From NCBI GenBank assembly GCA_913774925.1, contig CAJYKB010000083.1:1-64000 (forward strand): a DNA stretch of 64,000 nt, in the 5' to 3' direction. The notes under the pieces are model-generated. The model worked only from the letters and a program-made list of their open reading frames with translations, was not told where the DNA came from and made no database searches. The translations under genes and the position numbers were made by a program. The stretch comes from an uncultured Sphingomonas sp. (GTDB lineage: Bacteria; Pseudomonadota; Alphaproteobacteria; Sphingomonadales; Sphingomonadaceae). Shown in pieces: positions 55,222 through 64,000 of the stretch. Position 1 is the stretch's first letter; each line of letters opens with the position of its first letter.

Positions 55222-56865
55222 TCAGACCTGTACGATCACGACGTCGATGATCGGCTTCTTGCCGGTCCAGCGCGTCGCCACCTTGCGCACCGCGAGGCGC
55301 ACGTCCTCGCGCAGCCGCTCGCGGTCGCGCGGACGGCCCTGCATCGCGTCCTTGGCGGCCTCGACCGCATCCTCCAGGAACGGCTCGCGCTCCTCCTCGA
55401 CCGGGATGCCCTGGAAGCGGATCTCGGGCACGCCGCCGGCGCGACCGTTGCGGTCGACCGCGATCCCGACCGAGATCTGGCCGTTGACCGCGATGCGGCG
55501 GCGGTCGTTGATCGTGCCGCCGTCGGACGGCAGGATCACGTCGCCGTCCAGCACCAGCCGCCCGACCGGCGCGTTGCCGATCTTCTCGGGCTTTCCCGGT
55601 GCCAGCCGCACGATATCGCCGTTGGTCTGGACGAAGGCGTCGCGGATGCCCTGCGTCTGACCGTAGCGTGCGTGTTCCATCAGGTGGCGCATCTCGCCGT
55701 GCACCGGCAGCAGCACGCGCGGTCGCAGCCAGCCGTACATCTTCGCCAGTTCGGGGCGACCCGGATGGCCGGAGACGTGGACGTGCGCCTGCTTCTCGGT
55801 CACCATTTCCACGCCCTTGGCGGCGAGCTGATTCTGGATGCGGCCGATCGCGACCTCGTTGCCGGGGATCTGCTTCGACGAGAAGATCACCATGTCGCCC
55901 ATGTCGAGCTTGATCGGGTGCGAGCCGGCGGCGATCCGCGCCAGCGCGGCGCGCTCCTCACCCTGTCCGCCGGTCGCGACCACCAGCACCTTGTTGCGCG
56001 GCATCCGCATCGCGGAGTCCATGTCGATCGTGTCGGGGAAATCCTTCAGATACCCCGTCTGGCGCGCCACCTTGATGATCCGGTCGAGCGAGCGGCCGGT
56101 GACGCACAACTTGCGCCCGGTCTCCTGCGCCACCTTACCGAGCGTGGACAGCCGTGCCGCGTTGGATGCGAAGGTGGTGACGACCACGCGCCCGCGCGCA
56201 CGCCCCACGCTCTCCATCAACCCGTCGCGCACGCTCGCCTCGCTGGGCGAGGCGTCGTTGTTGAACACGTTGGTGGAATCGCACACCAGCACGTCGACGC
56301 CCTGGTCGCCGATCGCGGTCAATTCCGCGGGCGAGGCGGGCTTGCCGATCACCGGCGTGGGATCGAGCTTCCAGTCGCCGGTGTGGAAGACCTTGCCGGC
56401 CTTCGTTTCGATCAGCAGCGCATTAGCTTCGGGGATGGAGTGCGACAGCGGCACGACCTCGACCTTGAACGGGCCGACGTCGAACGACTTGCGCGCATGG
56501 ACCAGCCGGATCTTGACGCGATCCTCGATCCGCTCCTCCTCCAGCTTGCCGCGTACCAGCCCGGCGGTGAAGGGCGTGGCATAGATCGGCACGCCCAAGT
56601 CTTCGGCCAGATATGGCAGCGCGCCGATATGATCCTCGTGCCCGTGGGTCAGCACGATGCCGACCAGATCGCCCAGACGCTCCTCGATGAAGCGCAAATC
56701 GGGCAGGATCACGTCGATCCCGGGATAATGGCCATCGGCGAAGGTGACGCCGCAGTCGATCATCAGCCACTTGCCGGCATGGCCGTACAAGGTGACATTC
56801 ATGCCGATTTCGCCCGACCCGCCGAGCGCGCAGAAAAGGAGTTCGTTCTTTTGTGGAGTGGTCAT
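55222..56865 (-). CDS. rnj: ribonuclease J
   Basis: RNase J (547 aa) is a metallo-beta-lactamase/beta-CASP enzyme with endo- and 5'-3' exoribonuclease activity in RNA decay and rRNA processing. The metal-binding HGHEDHIGALPY is at residues 74-85; later VPLSHSIPEANALLIET, VFHTGDWKLDPTPV (Asp), VLVCDSTNVFN, RVVVTTFASNAARL, VVATGGQGEERAALARIA, DMVIFSSKQIPGNE and HVSGHPGRPELAKMYGWLRP are the CASP motifs, ending with LPVHGEMRHL. It is the alphaproteobacterial counterpart found after coaX. Confidence 0.95.
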   Translation of the reverse strand: MTTPQKNELLFCALGGSGEIGMNVTLYGHAGKWLMIDCGVTFADGHYPGIDVILPDLRFIEERLGDLVGIVLTHGHEDHIGALPYLAEDLGVPIYATPFTAGLVRGKLEEERIEDRVKIRLVHARKSFDVGPFKVEVVPLSHSIPEANALLIETKAGKVFHTGDWKLDPTPVIGKPASPAELTAIGDQGVDVLVCDSTNVFNNDASPSEASVRDGLMESVGRARGRVVVTTFASNAARLSTLGKVAQETGRKLCVTGRSLDRIIKVARQTGYLKDFPDTIDMDSAMRMPRNKVLVVATGGQGEERAALARIAAGSHPIKLDMGDMVIFSSKQIPGNEVAIGRIQNQLAAKGVEMVTEKQAHVHVSGHPGRPELAKMYGWLRPRVLLPVHGEMRHLMEHARYGQTQGIRDAFVQTNGDIVRLAPGKPEKIGNAPVGRLVLDGDVILPSDGGTINDRRRIAVNGQISVGIAVDRNGRAGGVPEIRFQGIPVEEEREPFLEDAVEAAKDAMQGRPRDRERLREDVRLAVRKVATRWTGKKPIIDVVIVQV

Positions 56866-56964
56866 TTACGTCCTTCGTCCGTCGTCGCCGCGAGATCGTG
56901 AAATCTCCAGCCGCGAGACGTCATGTGGTGAATTGCCCGGAAAAAGGCGCCGGGCGGCGCAAAT

Positions 56965-57756
56965 TCATGATGCTATATGGGCGCGTTCCCACATGATCGC
57001 CAGCCCCTGGATCGTCAGGTCGGGCTCGATCGCGTCGAACACGTCGGTATGCTGCTCGAACAGGGTCGCGAGACCGCCTGTCGCGACGACCTTCACCGGG
57101 CGGCCGATCTCGCGCTTCATGCGCGCGACCAGGCCCTCGATCATCGCGATATAGCCCCAATAGACGCCGATATTCATCTGATCGACGGTGTTCCGCCCGA
57201 TCACGCTCATGTTGCCGCGCGGCGCCTCGATCGCGATGCGGGGCAGCTTGGCGGCGGCATTGACCAGCGCGTCGAGCGACAGGTTGATGCCCGGCGCGAT
57301 GATCCCGCCCTTGTACGCGCCCTTGAAGTCGGAGTGATCGACCGTGGTCGCGGTGCCGAAGTCGATGACGATCAGGTCGCCGGGATGGAGCGCGTGCGCC
57401 GCGATCGTGTTGACCGCGCGGTCAGCGCCCAGATTCTGCGGTTCGTCGACGTCGAGCGCCAGCCCCCATTCGACCGGCTTGCGTCCCGCGACCAGCGCGT
57501 CGGTCCTGAAATATTTGGACGCCAGCACCTCCAGATTGTGGAGCGCACGCGGCACCACGGTGGAGACGATCACCGCCTCGACATCGTCGCGGCTGAAGCC
57601 CTCCAGCGCGAGCAGCTGGCTGAGCCACACCGCATATTCGTCAGCGGTGCGGCGCGGGTCGGTGGCGATGCGCCAGCGCGCCTTGATCTCGCGCGTCCCG
57701 GCCTCGACCAGCGCGAAGACCAGGTTGGTGTTGCCGGCATCCACCGCAAGCAGCAT
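56965..57756 (-). CDS. coaX: type III pantothenate kinase
   Basis: CoaX (263 aa) phosphorylates pantothenate with ATP in CoA synthesis. Family motifs: [19 protein letters not shown] (phosphate loop with catalytic Asp), [50 protein letters not shown] with the second Asp, [35 protein letters not shown] and [19 protein letters not shown] precedes the ATG. It lies 11 bases after birA and 99 before rnj. Confidence 0.95.
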   Translation of the reverse strand: MLLAVDAGNTNLVFALVEAGTREIKARWRIATDPRRTADEYAVWLSQLLALEGFSRDDVEAVIVSTVVPRALHNLEVLASKYFRTDALVAGRKPVEWGLALDVDEPQNLGADRAVNTIAAHALHPGDLIVIDFGTATTVDHSDFKGAYKGGIIAPGINLSLDALVNAAAKLPRIAIEAPRGNMSVIGRNTVDQMNIGVYWGYIAMIEGLVARMKREIGRPVKVVATGGLATLFEQHTDVFDAIEPDLTIQGLAIMWERAHIAS

Positions 57757-57767
57757 GGCCTATCCTC

Positions 57768-58490
57768 TCATCCGACCAGAAACACGTCGCCGGCGTGAAT
57801 GACACGCGCCGCGCCGTCCGCCAAGCGGAGCACCAGCGCGCCGTCCGCGTCCAGCGTCTCGAACGTGCCGGGCACCTCCTCGCCATCGGGCAGGCGCGCC
57901 ACCAGCGGCGTGCCGGGCGCATGGGCGCGCTCGCGCCAGCGCTGGGTGACGGGGGCGAGCCCCTGCGTGCGCCACAAAGTCAGCCAGGCGCCGAACTGCG
58001 CAGCCAACGAGTCGAGGAAGGCCGCCGCGTCCAGCGTCGCGCCTTCCGCATGGAGGCTGGTGGTGGCGCGGTCGGCGAGGTCGGGATGATGGGCGATGTT
58101 GACGCCGATGCCGATAACAACCCATTCGCCGCTGCGCTCGAGCAGGATGCCGGACAGCTTGGCGCCTGCCATCAGCAGGTCGTTGGGCCATTTGAGCGCG
58201 AGCCGGCGCGCGCGATCCGCGGGGACGGCGAGGCGCACCGCCTCGTCCAGCGCCACCGCGGCGACCAGCGCCAGCGTGGGGGGCGGAGGATCGGAGGGCG
58301 CCAGTCGCACCAGCGTGCTGGCGAACAGATTGCCCTCGGGCGAGTCCCACGCCCTGCCCTGCCGCCCGCGACCCGCGGTCTGCCGCCGCGCCCGCAGCCA
58401 CAGCCCGTCCTCGCCCGCGCCGTCGCGGGCCAGCGTCACCAGATCGGCGTTGGTCGAGCCTGTGGCCTCGACCGTGACGATGCGGGTCAG
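57768..58490 (-). CDS. birA: biotin-[acetyl-CoA-carboxylase] ligase, probable CTG start
   Basis: BirA (about 240 aa, without the N-terminal repressor domain) attaches biotin to AccB. The frame reads IVTVEATGSTNADLVTLARD, then RRQTAGRGRQGRAWDSPEGN (the ATP/biotin loop, with conserved GRGRxGR), ALKWPNDLLMAGAKLSGILL and WVVIGIGVNI, and a small C-terminal domain to ARVIHAGDVFLVG. The conserved GSTN lies upstream of the first in-frame ATG/GTG/TTG (a GTG at 58439), so a non-standard start is needed. A CTG at 58490 has GAGGGA six bases upstream, right after the nuoN stop. A frameshift or sequencing error upstream is the alternative. Confidence 0.82.
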   Translation of the reverse strand: MTRIVTVEATGSTNADLVTLARDGAGEDGLWLRARRQTAGRGRQGRAWDSPEGNLFASTLVRLAPSDPPPPTLALVAAVALDEAVRLAVPADRARRLALKWPNDLLMAGAKLSGILLERSGEWVVIGIGVNIAHHPDLADRATTSLHAEGATLDAAAFLDSLAAQFGAWLTLWRTQGLAPVTQRWRERAHAPGTPLVARLPDGEEVPGTFETLDADGALVLRLADGAARVIHAGDVFLVG

Positions 58491-58500
58491 CGCGCGTCCC

Positions 58501-59961
58501 TCAGAACAGGCTGCGCGCGGCGGCCAGCGTCCAGCCCGACAGCAGCGGGATCGCCAGATAGCCGAGCGGCGAGACGATCACCGCCGCGACCGCGATCAGC
58601 CCCCCCTCCAGCGCATCGCCCTCGCCATAGGCCGCAGCCGGCTCGTCGAAGTACATCGTCTTGACGACGCGCAGATAATAATAGGCGCCGATCACGCTCA
58701 TCGCGATGCCGACCACCGCCAGCGGGAACAGCCCCGCCTCGACCGCGGCGTAGAAGACCGCGAACTTGGCGTAGAAGCCGAACAGCGGCGGGATGCCGGC
58801 GAGCGAGAACATGAACATCGCCATCGCCGCGGCCAGCCCGGGCCGCGTGCGCGACAAGCCAGCGAGGCTCGCGATCGTCTCGACCGGCTGGCCCTCGGCG
58901 TCGCGCATCTGGAGCACGACCAGGAAGCTGCCCAGCGTCATCGCGATATAGATCGTCAGATAGGTCATCACCGACGCAACGCCCGCCTCGGTCCCCGCGG
59001 CGAGGCCGATCAGCGCGAAGCCGATGTTGTTGATCGACGAATAGGCGAGCAGCCGCTTGATGTTCTGCTGCCCGATCGCGGCGACCGCACCCAGCAGGAT
59101 TGAGGCGAGCGCGGCGAAGATGACGATCTGGCGCCACTGCGCCTCCGCCGGCCCCATCGCCTCGACCGCGACGCGCACACCCAGCGCCATGGCGGCGACC
59201 TTGGGCGCGGAGGCGAAGAACGCCGTGACCGGGGTCGGCGCGCCTTCGTACACATCGGGCGTCCACATGTGGAACGGCACCGCCGACATCTTGAACGCCA
59301 GCCCCGCGAAGACGAACACCAGCCCGAACAGCAGCCCGATCGACTTGCCGTTGCCAGTCAGCGGTGCCGCGGCATAGGCGCCCGCGATCTCGTCGAACAG
59401 CGTCGAGCCGGTGAAGCCGTAGACCAGGCTGATGCCGTAGAGCAGGATGCCCGAGGCCAGCGCGCCGAGAACGAAATACTTGAGGCCGGCCTCCGCCGAG
59501 CGCGTGTCCTGCCGCATGAAGCTGGCCAGCACGTAGGCGGCGAGGCTCTGCAGCTCGAGCCCGACGTACAGCGTCAGCAGGTCGGCCGCGGACACCATGA
59601 TCCCCATGCCGCACGCGGACAGCAGGATCAGCACCGGATATTCGGGGCGCAGATTGTCGCCCGCGGTACGCCGGAAGAAGTCGGGCGCCATCACCACCGC
59701 GACCGCGGCGGCAATGTAGATCAGCACCTTGGCAAAGGCGGCGAAGGCATCCGCGCGGTATAGCCCGTCGAACGCCGCGCCGCCCGACGACGCCGGCCCG
59801 ATCAGCGCGACGCACGCCCCCGCCAGCACCGCGACCGCGGCCCAGGACACCGCACGCGTCGCGGCCGGGCCGCCCCAGGCGGACACCAGCATCAGCGCGA
59901 TCGCGCCCAGCCCCAGCACCAGCTCGGGCAGCGTCATCGCAAGATTGGCGGCGTAGCTCAT
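58501..59961 (-). CDS. nuoN: NADH-quinone oxidoreductase subunit N
   Basis: NuoN (486 aa) is one of the three antiporter-like proton-pumping subunits of complex I. It has about 14 membrane helices with the expected marks: DLLTLYVGLELQSLAAYVLA with the conserved Glu, KYFVLGALASGILLYGISLV, LAFKMSAVPFHMWTPDVYEG with the functional Lys and His-x-W motif, NIKRLLAYSSINNIGFALIG and AGIPPLFGFYAKFAVF. It overlaps the nuoM stop by one base (TGATG). birA follows directly. Confidence 0.96.
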   Translation of the reverse strand: MSYAANLAMTLPELVLGLGAIALMLVSAWGGPAATRAVSWAAVAVLAGACVALIGPASSGGAAFDGLYRADAFAAFAKVLIYIAAAVAVVMAPDFFRRTAGDNLRPEYPVLILLSACGMGIMVSAADLLTLYVGLELQSLAAYVLASFMRQDTRSAEAGLKYFVLGALASGILLYGISLVYGFTGSTLFDEIAGAYAAAPLTGNGKSIGLLFGLVFVFAGLAFKMSAVPFHMWTPDVYEGAPTPVTAFFASAPKVAAMALGVRVAVEAMGPAEAQWRQIVIFAALASILLGAVAAIGQQNIKRLLAYSSINNIGFALIGLAAGTEAGVASVMTYLTIYIAMTLGSFLVVLQMRDAEGQPVETIASLAGLSRTRPGLAAAMAMFMFSLAGIPPLFGFYAKFAVFYAAVEAGLFPLAVVGIAMSVIGAYYYLRVVKTMYFDEPAAAYGEGDALEGGLIAVAAVIVSPLGYLAIPLLSGWTLAAARSLF

Positions 59962-61499
59962 CAGTGTGCGCTCCCATGCGCAGGCGTTTCGGCATCGGCG
60001 GTGGAGATGACGCCCGTGCCCTTCGTCGGCCTGGAGTCACCGGCAGGCTTGGCGCGGTCGATGCGCGCCAGCAGGATCTGCGTATCCTTGCGCATCGGCG
60101 CCAGGAAGCTCTCCGGATACACGCCCATCCACAGCACCGCCGCCGCGATCGGCGCCAGCAGCCATAGCTCGCGCGAGCTGAGGTCCGGCATCGAGCGCAC
60201 CTCGTCCGACGTGATCTCGCCGAAGACGACGCGGCGATAGAGGTACAGCATGTACGCCGCGCCCAGGATGATGCCCGTCGTGCACAGCAGCGCGATCGTG
60301 GTCGAGACCTGGTACGTCCCCATCAGGCTCAGGATCTCGCCGACGAAGTTGCTGGTGCCCGGCAGCCCGATCGAGGCCATGGTGAACAGCAGGAACAGCA
60401 GCGCATAGCGCGGCATGTTGATCGCAAGGCCGCCATAACGGCTGATCTCACGGGTGTGGAGCCGGTCGTAGATGACGCCGACGCACAGGAACAGCGCGCC
60501 CGATACCAGGCCGTGGCCCAGCATCACCATCATCGCACCCTCGATCCCCTGCGCATTGAACGCGAACAGGCCGATCGTCACGATCGCCATGTGCGCGACC
60601 GAGGAATAAGCGATCAGCTTCTTCATGTCCGACTGCACCAGCGCGACGAGGCTGGTGTAGATCACCGCCACCGCCGACAGACCGAAGACCAGCCACACGA
60701 GGCTCGCCGACGCTTCCGGGAACATCGGCAGGCTGAACCGCAGGAAGCCGTAGCCGCCGAGCTTCAGCAGCACGCCCGCCAGGATCACCGACCCCGCGGT
60801 CGGCGCCTGCACGTGCGCGTCCGGCAGCCAGGTGTGTACCGGCCACATCGGCATCTTCACCGCGAACGACGCGAAGAAGGCGAGCCACAGCCACGTCTGC
60901 ACCTGCGGCGGGAAATCGTAGTTCAGCAGCACCGGGATGCTGGTCGTCCCCGCGGTGATGCTCATGTAGAGCATCGCAACGAACATCAGCAACGAGCCGA
61001 GCAGCGTGTACAGGAAGAACTTGTACGACGCATAGATGCGGTTCGCGCCCCCCCAGATACCGATGATGAGGAACATCGGGATCAGGCCGGCTTCGAAGAA
61101 GATGTAGAACAGGAACAGGTCCTGCGCCGCGAAGGTGCCGATCATCAGCACCTCGGTAAGCAGGAACGCTGCCATATATTCCGGCACGCGCTTCTCGATC
61201 GCCTGCCAGCTGGCGCCGATGCAGATCGGCATCAGGAACACGCTGAGCGCGATCAGCAGCAAAGCATAGCCGTCGATGCCCAACGCCCAGGCGAAGCGGC
61301 CGAAGACCGGGGCATATTCGACAAACTGCCACTGCGCGCCGCCGACGTCGAACGACAGCCACAGCACGACGCCGAGCGCCAGATCGGCCAGCGTCGCGGC
61401 GAGCGCGGTCATGCGCGCGGCCTGGGGAGAGAGGAAGAGGCAGACGACCGCGGCCACGGCCGGGATCGCGAGCATCAGCGACAGGATCGGGAACGACAC
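59961..61499 (-). CDS. nuoM: NADH-quinone oxidoreductase subunit M
   Basis: NuoM (512 aa) is the second antiporter-like pump subunit of complex I. Conserved blocks: [40 protein letters not shown] with the conserved Glu, [20 protein letters not shown] with Lys and [43 protein letters not shown] and [20 protein letters not shown]. The start is GTG. Thirteen bases separate it from nuoL. The C-terminal extension after the last helix is short and hydrophilic ([20 protein letters not shown]). Confidence 0.96.
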   Translation of the reverse strand: MSFPILSLMLAIPAVAAVVCLFLSPQAARMTALAATLADLALGVVLWLSFDVGGAQWQFVEYAPVFGRFAWALGIDGYALLLIALSVFLMPICIGASWQAIEKRVPEYMAAFLLTEVLMIGTFAAQDLFLFYIFFEAGLIPMFLIIGIWGGANRIYASYKFFLYTLLGSLLMFVAMLYMSITAGTTSIPVLLNYDFPPQVQTWLWLAFFASFAVKMPMWPVHTWLPDAHVQAPTAGSVILAGVLLKLGGYGFLRFSLPMFPEASASLVWLVFGLSAVAVIYTSLVALVQSDMKKLIAYSSVAHMAIVTIGLFAFNAQGIEGAMMVMLGHGLVSGALFLCVGVIYDRLHTREISRYGGLAINMPRYALLFLLFTMASIGLPGTSNFVGEILSLMGTYQVSTTIALLCTTGIILGAAYMLYLYRRVVFGEITSDEVRSMPDLSSRELWLLAPIAAAVLWMGVYPESFLAPMRKDTQILLARIDRAKPAGDSRPTKGTGVISTADAETPAHGSAH

Positions 61500-61512
61500 G
61501 TTACTGACCCCC

Positions 61513-63618
61513 TCAGCCCGCGATCGCCCAGGTGATCGCGGCGGTAAGCCCGATCAGCATGACGAAGGCATAGGTATATACATATCCGGTTTGCAGGCGC
61601 GCGGTGACGCGGCTGCCCATCTGCACCACCCAGGCCGATCCGTTCGGCCCGAAGCGGTCGATCGTCCCCTCGTCACCACGATGCCACAACAGGCGGCCGA
61701 TCGCGAAGGCGGGGCGGACGAACAGGAAGTGATACAGTTCGTCGAAATACCATTTCCGCAGCAGGAACTGGTAGATCGGCTGGAAGGTATCGACGAACTT
61801 CGCCGGGAAGGACGGCGACTTGAGGTACGCGGCCCAGGCGATCAGCAGCCCGGTCAGCATCACGATCGTCGCGGCCAGCTTCACCAGCAGCGGTACGCCA
61901 TGCATTTCATGCATCAGATGCCCGTTGAAGAATAGCGCACCCTTCCAGAACTCGCCCGCCGTCTCCGGCTCGATGAACCAGCCGTGGAAGACGAAGCCCG
62001 CGGCGACCGCGCCGATCGACAGCACAATCAGCGGGATCAGCATCGGCAACGGGCTCTCGTGCGGGTGATAGCCGCCGGTCCCGGTCGGGATTTCGTTGAA
62101 GCCGCGCGTCTCGACGTGCGGCGTATGGCCCGCGTCTTCCTCGGCGGCCTCGCCATGATGCGCCTCGGCCGCATGGTCGTGCGCGTGATCGTCGTGATGC
62201 GCATGGTCATGGCCATGGGCATCGTGAAGCGCGTGCTGGATATGCTCCGACGCGGCCCAGCGCGGCGTGCCCCAGAAGGTAAGGAACATCAGACGCCACG
62301 AATAAAAGCTGGTCAGCAGCGCGGCGAACACGCCCACCATCGACGCGACCGGCGATCCGGCGGCCCAGGCCACCTCGATGATCGCGTCCTTCGAGTGATA
62401 GCCCGCGAACCCGCCGATGCCGTAGATGCCGACGCCGGTGATCGCGAGCGTCCCCAGCAGCATCGCCCAGAAGGTGACCGGGATCGCCTTCCGCAGGCCG
62501 CCGTAGAAGCGCATGTCCTGCTCGTGGTGCATCGCGTGGATCACCGAGCCCGCGCCCAGGAACAGCAGCGCCTTGAAGAAGGCGTGCGTAAACAGGTGGA
62601 ACATCGCCGCGCCATACGCACCGACACCCGCCGCGAAGAACATGTAGCCCAGCTGCGAACAGGTCGAATAGGCGATCACGCGTTTGATGTCGGTTTGCGT
62701 CGTGCCGACGGTCGCGGCGAACAGGCAGGTCGCGGCGCCGATGAAGGTGATGAACCCCATCGCGGTCGGCGACGTCTGGAACATCGGCGACAGGCGGCAC
62801 ACCATGAAGACGCCCGCGGTCACCATCGTAGCGGCGTGGATCAGCGCCGACACCGGGGTGGGCCCCTCCATCGCGTCGGGAAGCCAGGTGTGGAGGCCCA
62901 GCTGCGCCGACTTGCCCATCGCGCCGACGAACAGCAGCAGGCAGATGACCGTCATCGTGTCGGCACGGAACCACAGGAACCCGATCGTCGAGCCGGCCAT
63001 CGACGGCGCCGCGGCCAGGATCGCGGGGATCGAGACGGTGTCGAAGACCAGATACGTCGCGAAGATGCCGAGCATGAAGCCCAGGTCGCCGACGCGGTTG
63101 ACGACGAACGCCTTGATCGCGGCGGCATTGGCGCTGGGCTTGCGGAACCAGAACCCGATCAGCAGGTAGCTGGCGAGGCCGACGCCTTCCCAGCCGAAGA
63201 ACATCTGGATCAGATTGTCCGCGGTCACCAGCATCAGCATCGCGAAGGTGAACAGCGACAGATAGGCGAAGAAGCGCGGCTGGTCCGGGTCCTCGCTCAT
63301 ATAGCCCCAGCTATAGAGGTGGACGAGCGCCGAGACGCTGGTGATGACCACCAGCATGACCGCGGTCAGCGCATCGACCCGCAACGCCCAGGACACGTCG
63401 AACGTGCCCGAGGTGATGAAGTGGAGCACCGGCACGACGGTCGCGGTGCTGGTCTCCATCAGATAGCCGATGAACACCGGCCACGACAAAGCGCACGAGA
63501 CGAACAGCGCGCCCGTGGTGATCGCCTTGGGCAGCGTCGCGCCGAACGACTTGTTGGCGAAGCCCGCGACGACCGCCGCGACCAGCGGCAGGAAGACGAT
63601 GAAGAGGATCGGGTGCAC
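61513..63618 (-). CDS. nuoL: NADH-quinone oxidoreductase subunit L
   Basis: NuoL (701 aa) is the distal antiporter-like pump subunit with the long lateral helix. It has [20 protein letters not shown] with the conserved Glu, [20 protein letters not shown] with the Lys and [43 protein letters not shown] and a C-terminal helix from about residue 610. A cytoplasm-or-periplasm-facing loop encoded at 62116-62244 is strikingly His-rich (15 His in 43 residues). The start is GTG, seven bases after the nuoK stop. Confidence 0.96.
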   Translation of the reverse strand: MHPILFIVFLPLVAAVVAGFANKSFGATLPKAITTGALFVSCALSWPVFIGYLMETSTATVVPVLHFITSGTFDVSWALRVDALTAVMLVVITSVSALVHLYSWGYMSEDPDQPRFFAYLSLFTFAMLMLVTADNLIQMFFGWEGVGLASYLLIGFWFRKPSANAAAIKAFVVNRVGDLGFMLGIFATYLVFDTVSIPAILAAAPSMAGSTIGFLWFRADTMTVICLLLFVGAMGKSAQLGLHTWLPDAMEGPTPVSALIHAATMVTAGVFMVCRLSPMFQTSPTAMGFITFIGAATCLFAATVGTTQTDIKRVIAYSTCSQLGYMFFAAGVGAYGAAMFHLFTHAFFKALLFLGAGSVIHAMHHEQDMRFYGGLRKAIPVTFWAMLLGTLAITGVGIYGIGGFAGYHSKDAIIEVAWAAGSPVASMVGVFAALLTSFYSWRLMFLTFWGTPRWAASEHIQHALHDAHGHDHAHHDDHAHDHAAEAHHGEAAEEDAGHTPHVETRGFNEIPTGTGGYHPHESPLPMLIPLIVLSIGAVAAGFVFHGWFIEPETAGEFWKGALFFNGHLMHEMHGVPLLVKLAATIVMLTGLLIAWAAYLKSPSFPAKFVDTFQPIYQFLLRKWYFDELYHFLFVRPAFAIGRLLWHRGDEGTIDRFGPNGSAWVVQMGSRVTARLQTGYVYTYAFVMLIGLTAAITWAIAG

Positions 63619-63625
63619 GGAGATC

Positions 63626-63940
63626 TTACCCCTTCATCCGGCTGGGATCGTCGACCGAGATGGAGCCGCGGCCGCGGAAGAAGATGACGATGATGGCGAG
63701 ACCGATCGCGGACTCGCCCGCGGCGACCGTCAGCACGAACATCGCGAACACCTGCCCCACCAAGTCCTGCAACGCCGCCGAGAAGGCGACGAGGTTGATG
63801 TTCACCGCAAGCAGGATCAGCTCGATCGCCATCAGGATGACGATGATGTTCTTGCGGTTCAGGAAGATGCCCAGCACCCCCATCGTGAACAGCAGTGCCG
63901 CCACGACGAGATAGTGGAGCAGGCCCACGCCACCACTCAC
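63626..63940 (-). CDS. nuoK: NADH-quinone oxidoreductase subunit K
   Basis: NuoK (104 aa, normal size) has three membrane helices and the two conserved membrane Glu residues that carry protons, in [17 protein letters not shown] and [20 protein letters not shown], plus [14 protein letters not shown]. The start is a GTG that shares bases with the TGA of nuoJ (GTGA), giving tight coupling between the subunits. It precedes nuoL by seven bases. Confidence 0.95.
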   Translation of the reverse strand: MSGGVGLLHYLVVAALLFTMGVLGIFLNRKNIIVILMAIELILLAVNINLVAFSAALQDLVGQVFAMFVLTVAAGESAIGLAIIVIFFRGRGSISVDDPSRMKG

Positions 63941-64000
63941 AGCTGCACCCCCTGCCCCACGTCGGGCTTCATGTTGCGCGTCGCATCCTGCGGACGCCGC
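63937..64000 (-). CDS. nuoJ: NADH-quinone oxidoreductase subunit J, 3' end only
   Basis: Only the last 20 or so codons are in the window, reading [20 protein letters not shown] before the TGA. The sequence fits the cytoplasmic C-terminal tail of NuoJ, and the assignment rests mainly on its position directly upstream of nuoK. The gene continues past the right edge. Confidence 0.8.
   Translation of the reverse strand, partial: RRPQDATRNMKPDVGQGVQL

Noticed and set aside
58487-60040. Long reading frames inside and opposite the nuo, carB and purL genes
   Set aside because: They are frame shadows caused by high GC; they lack family motifs, and the true frames carry strong ones.

Overview
The window is a stretch of high-GC chromosome from an alphaproteobacterium, most likely a sphingomonad (Sphingomonas or a close relative). 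Several things point there: an alphaproteobacterial-type LexA box (GAAC-N7-GAAC) at the left edge; the gene order nuoJKLMN-birA-coaX-rnj-DUF1467; a large TonB-dependent receptor of the sphingomonad style; DUF4170, CsbD and SWIB small proteins; and many GTG starts. I see no integrase-bounded island, insertion sequence, CRISPR array or rRNA operon. Apart from dispersed palindromic repeats, this is core chromosome with a few accessory genes.

Layout: 1-1.8 kb carries a leftward pterin/folate cluster (folE, a FolM-like reductase, folB). 2-4.9 kb is a TonB-dependent outer-membrane receptor. 5-5.8 kb has two small proteins (DUF2945/Tudor-like and SWIB) and tRNA-Arg(CCT). 5.8-12.5 kb has a GNAT acetyltransferase, a CAP-domain lipoprotein, hemW with an in-frame amber codon, and the cell-envelope/ribosome cluster lpoA-like, rsmI, yraN, gshB with an extra secreted beta-propeller-like gene inserted. 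12.7-18 kb has a DedA protein, xerC, a GAF-PAS-GGDEF cyclase and priA. 18-22 kb has csbD, a fused thiS-thiG, aroQ and accBC. 22-29 kb has an ArsC-like reductase, a phospholipase D protein, purL, an enoyl-CoA hydratase, a FtsB/DivIC-like protein and eno. 29.2-30.9 kb is a four-gene YqjD/YqjE-like membrane cluster. 31.6-37.5 kb runs leftward: carA, carB, greA and an APH(3')-type kinase. 37.6-42.4 kb has yqeY and the dnaG-rpoD macromolecular-synthesis pair. 42.8-47.3 kb has an unknown gene, a MoxR ATPase, an AraC regulator, a CHAP protein and a VWA protein. 47.5-54.8 kb is mixed: RNase T2, nadC, SH3 protein, 2-hydroxyacid dehydrogenase, small proteins, nucleotidyltransferase, nitronate monooxygenase-like enzyme and glycosyltransferase. 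55 kb to the end is the leftward respiratory cluster nuoJ-K-L-M-N-birA-coaX-rnj-DUF1467.

Main points: (1) hemW is interrupted by a single TAG in a conserved stretch while the same frame continues to a normal C-terminus. (2) birA has no ATG, GTG or TTG that would keep its conserved GSTN motif, and a CTG with a good Shine-Dalgarno is the best start. (3) Nearly every long intergenic gap holds a long inverted repeat; some are nested two or three deep and one folds as an exact cloverleaf. (4) A perfect LexA box precedes a gene running off the left edge. (5) The MoxR ATPase and its probable VWA partner are split by a regulator and a secreted CHAP enzyme. I found no clearly new multi-gene system; the repeat families and the small stress-type clusters are the least explained parts.
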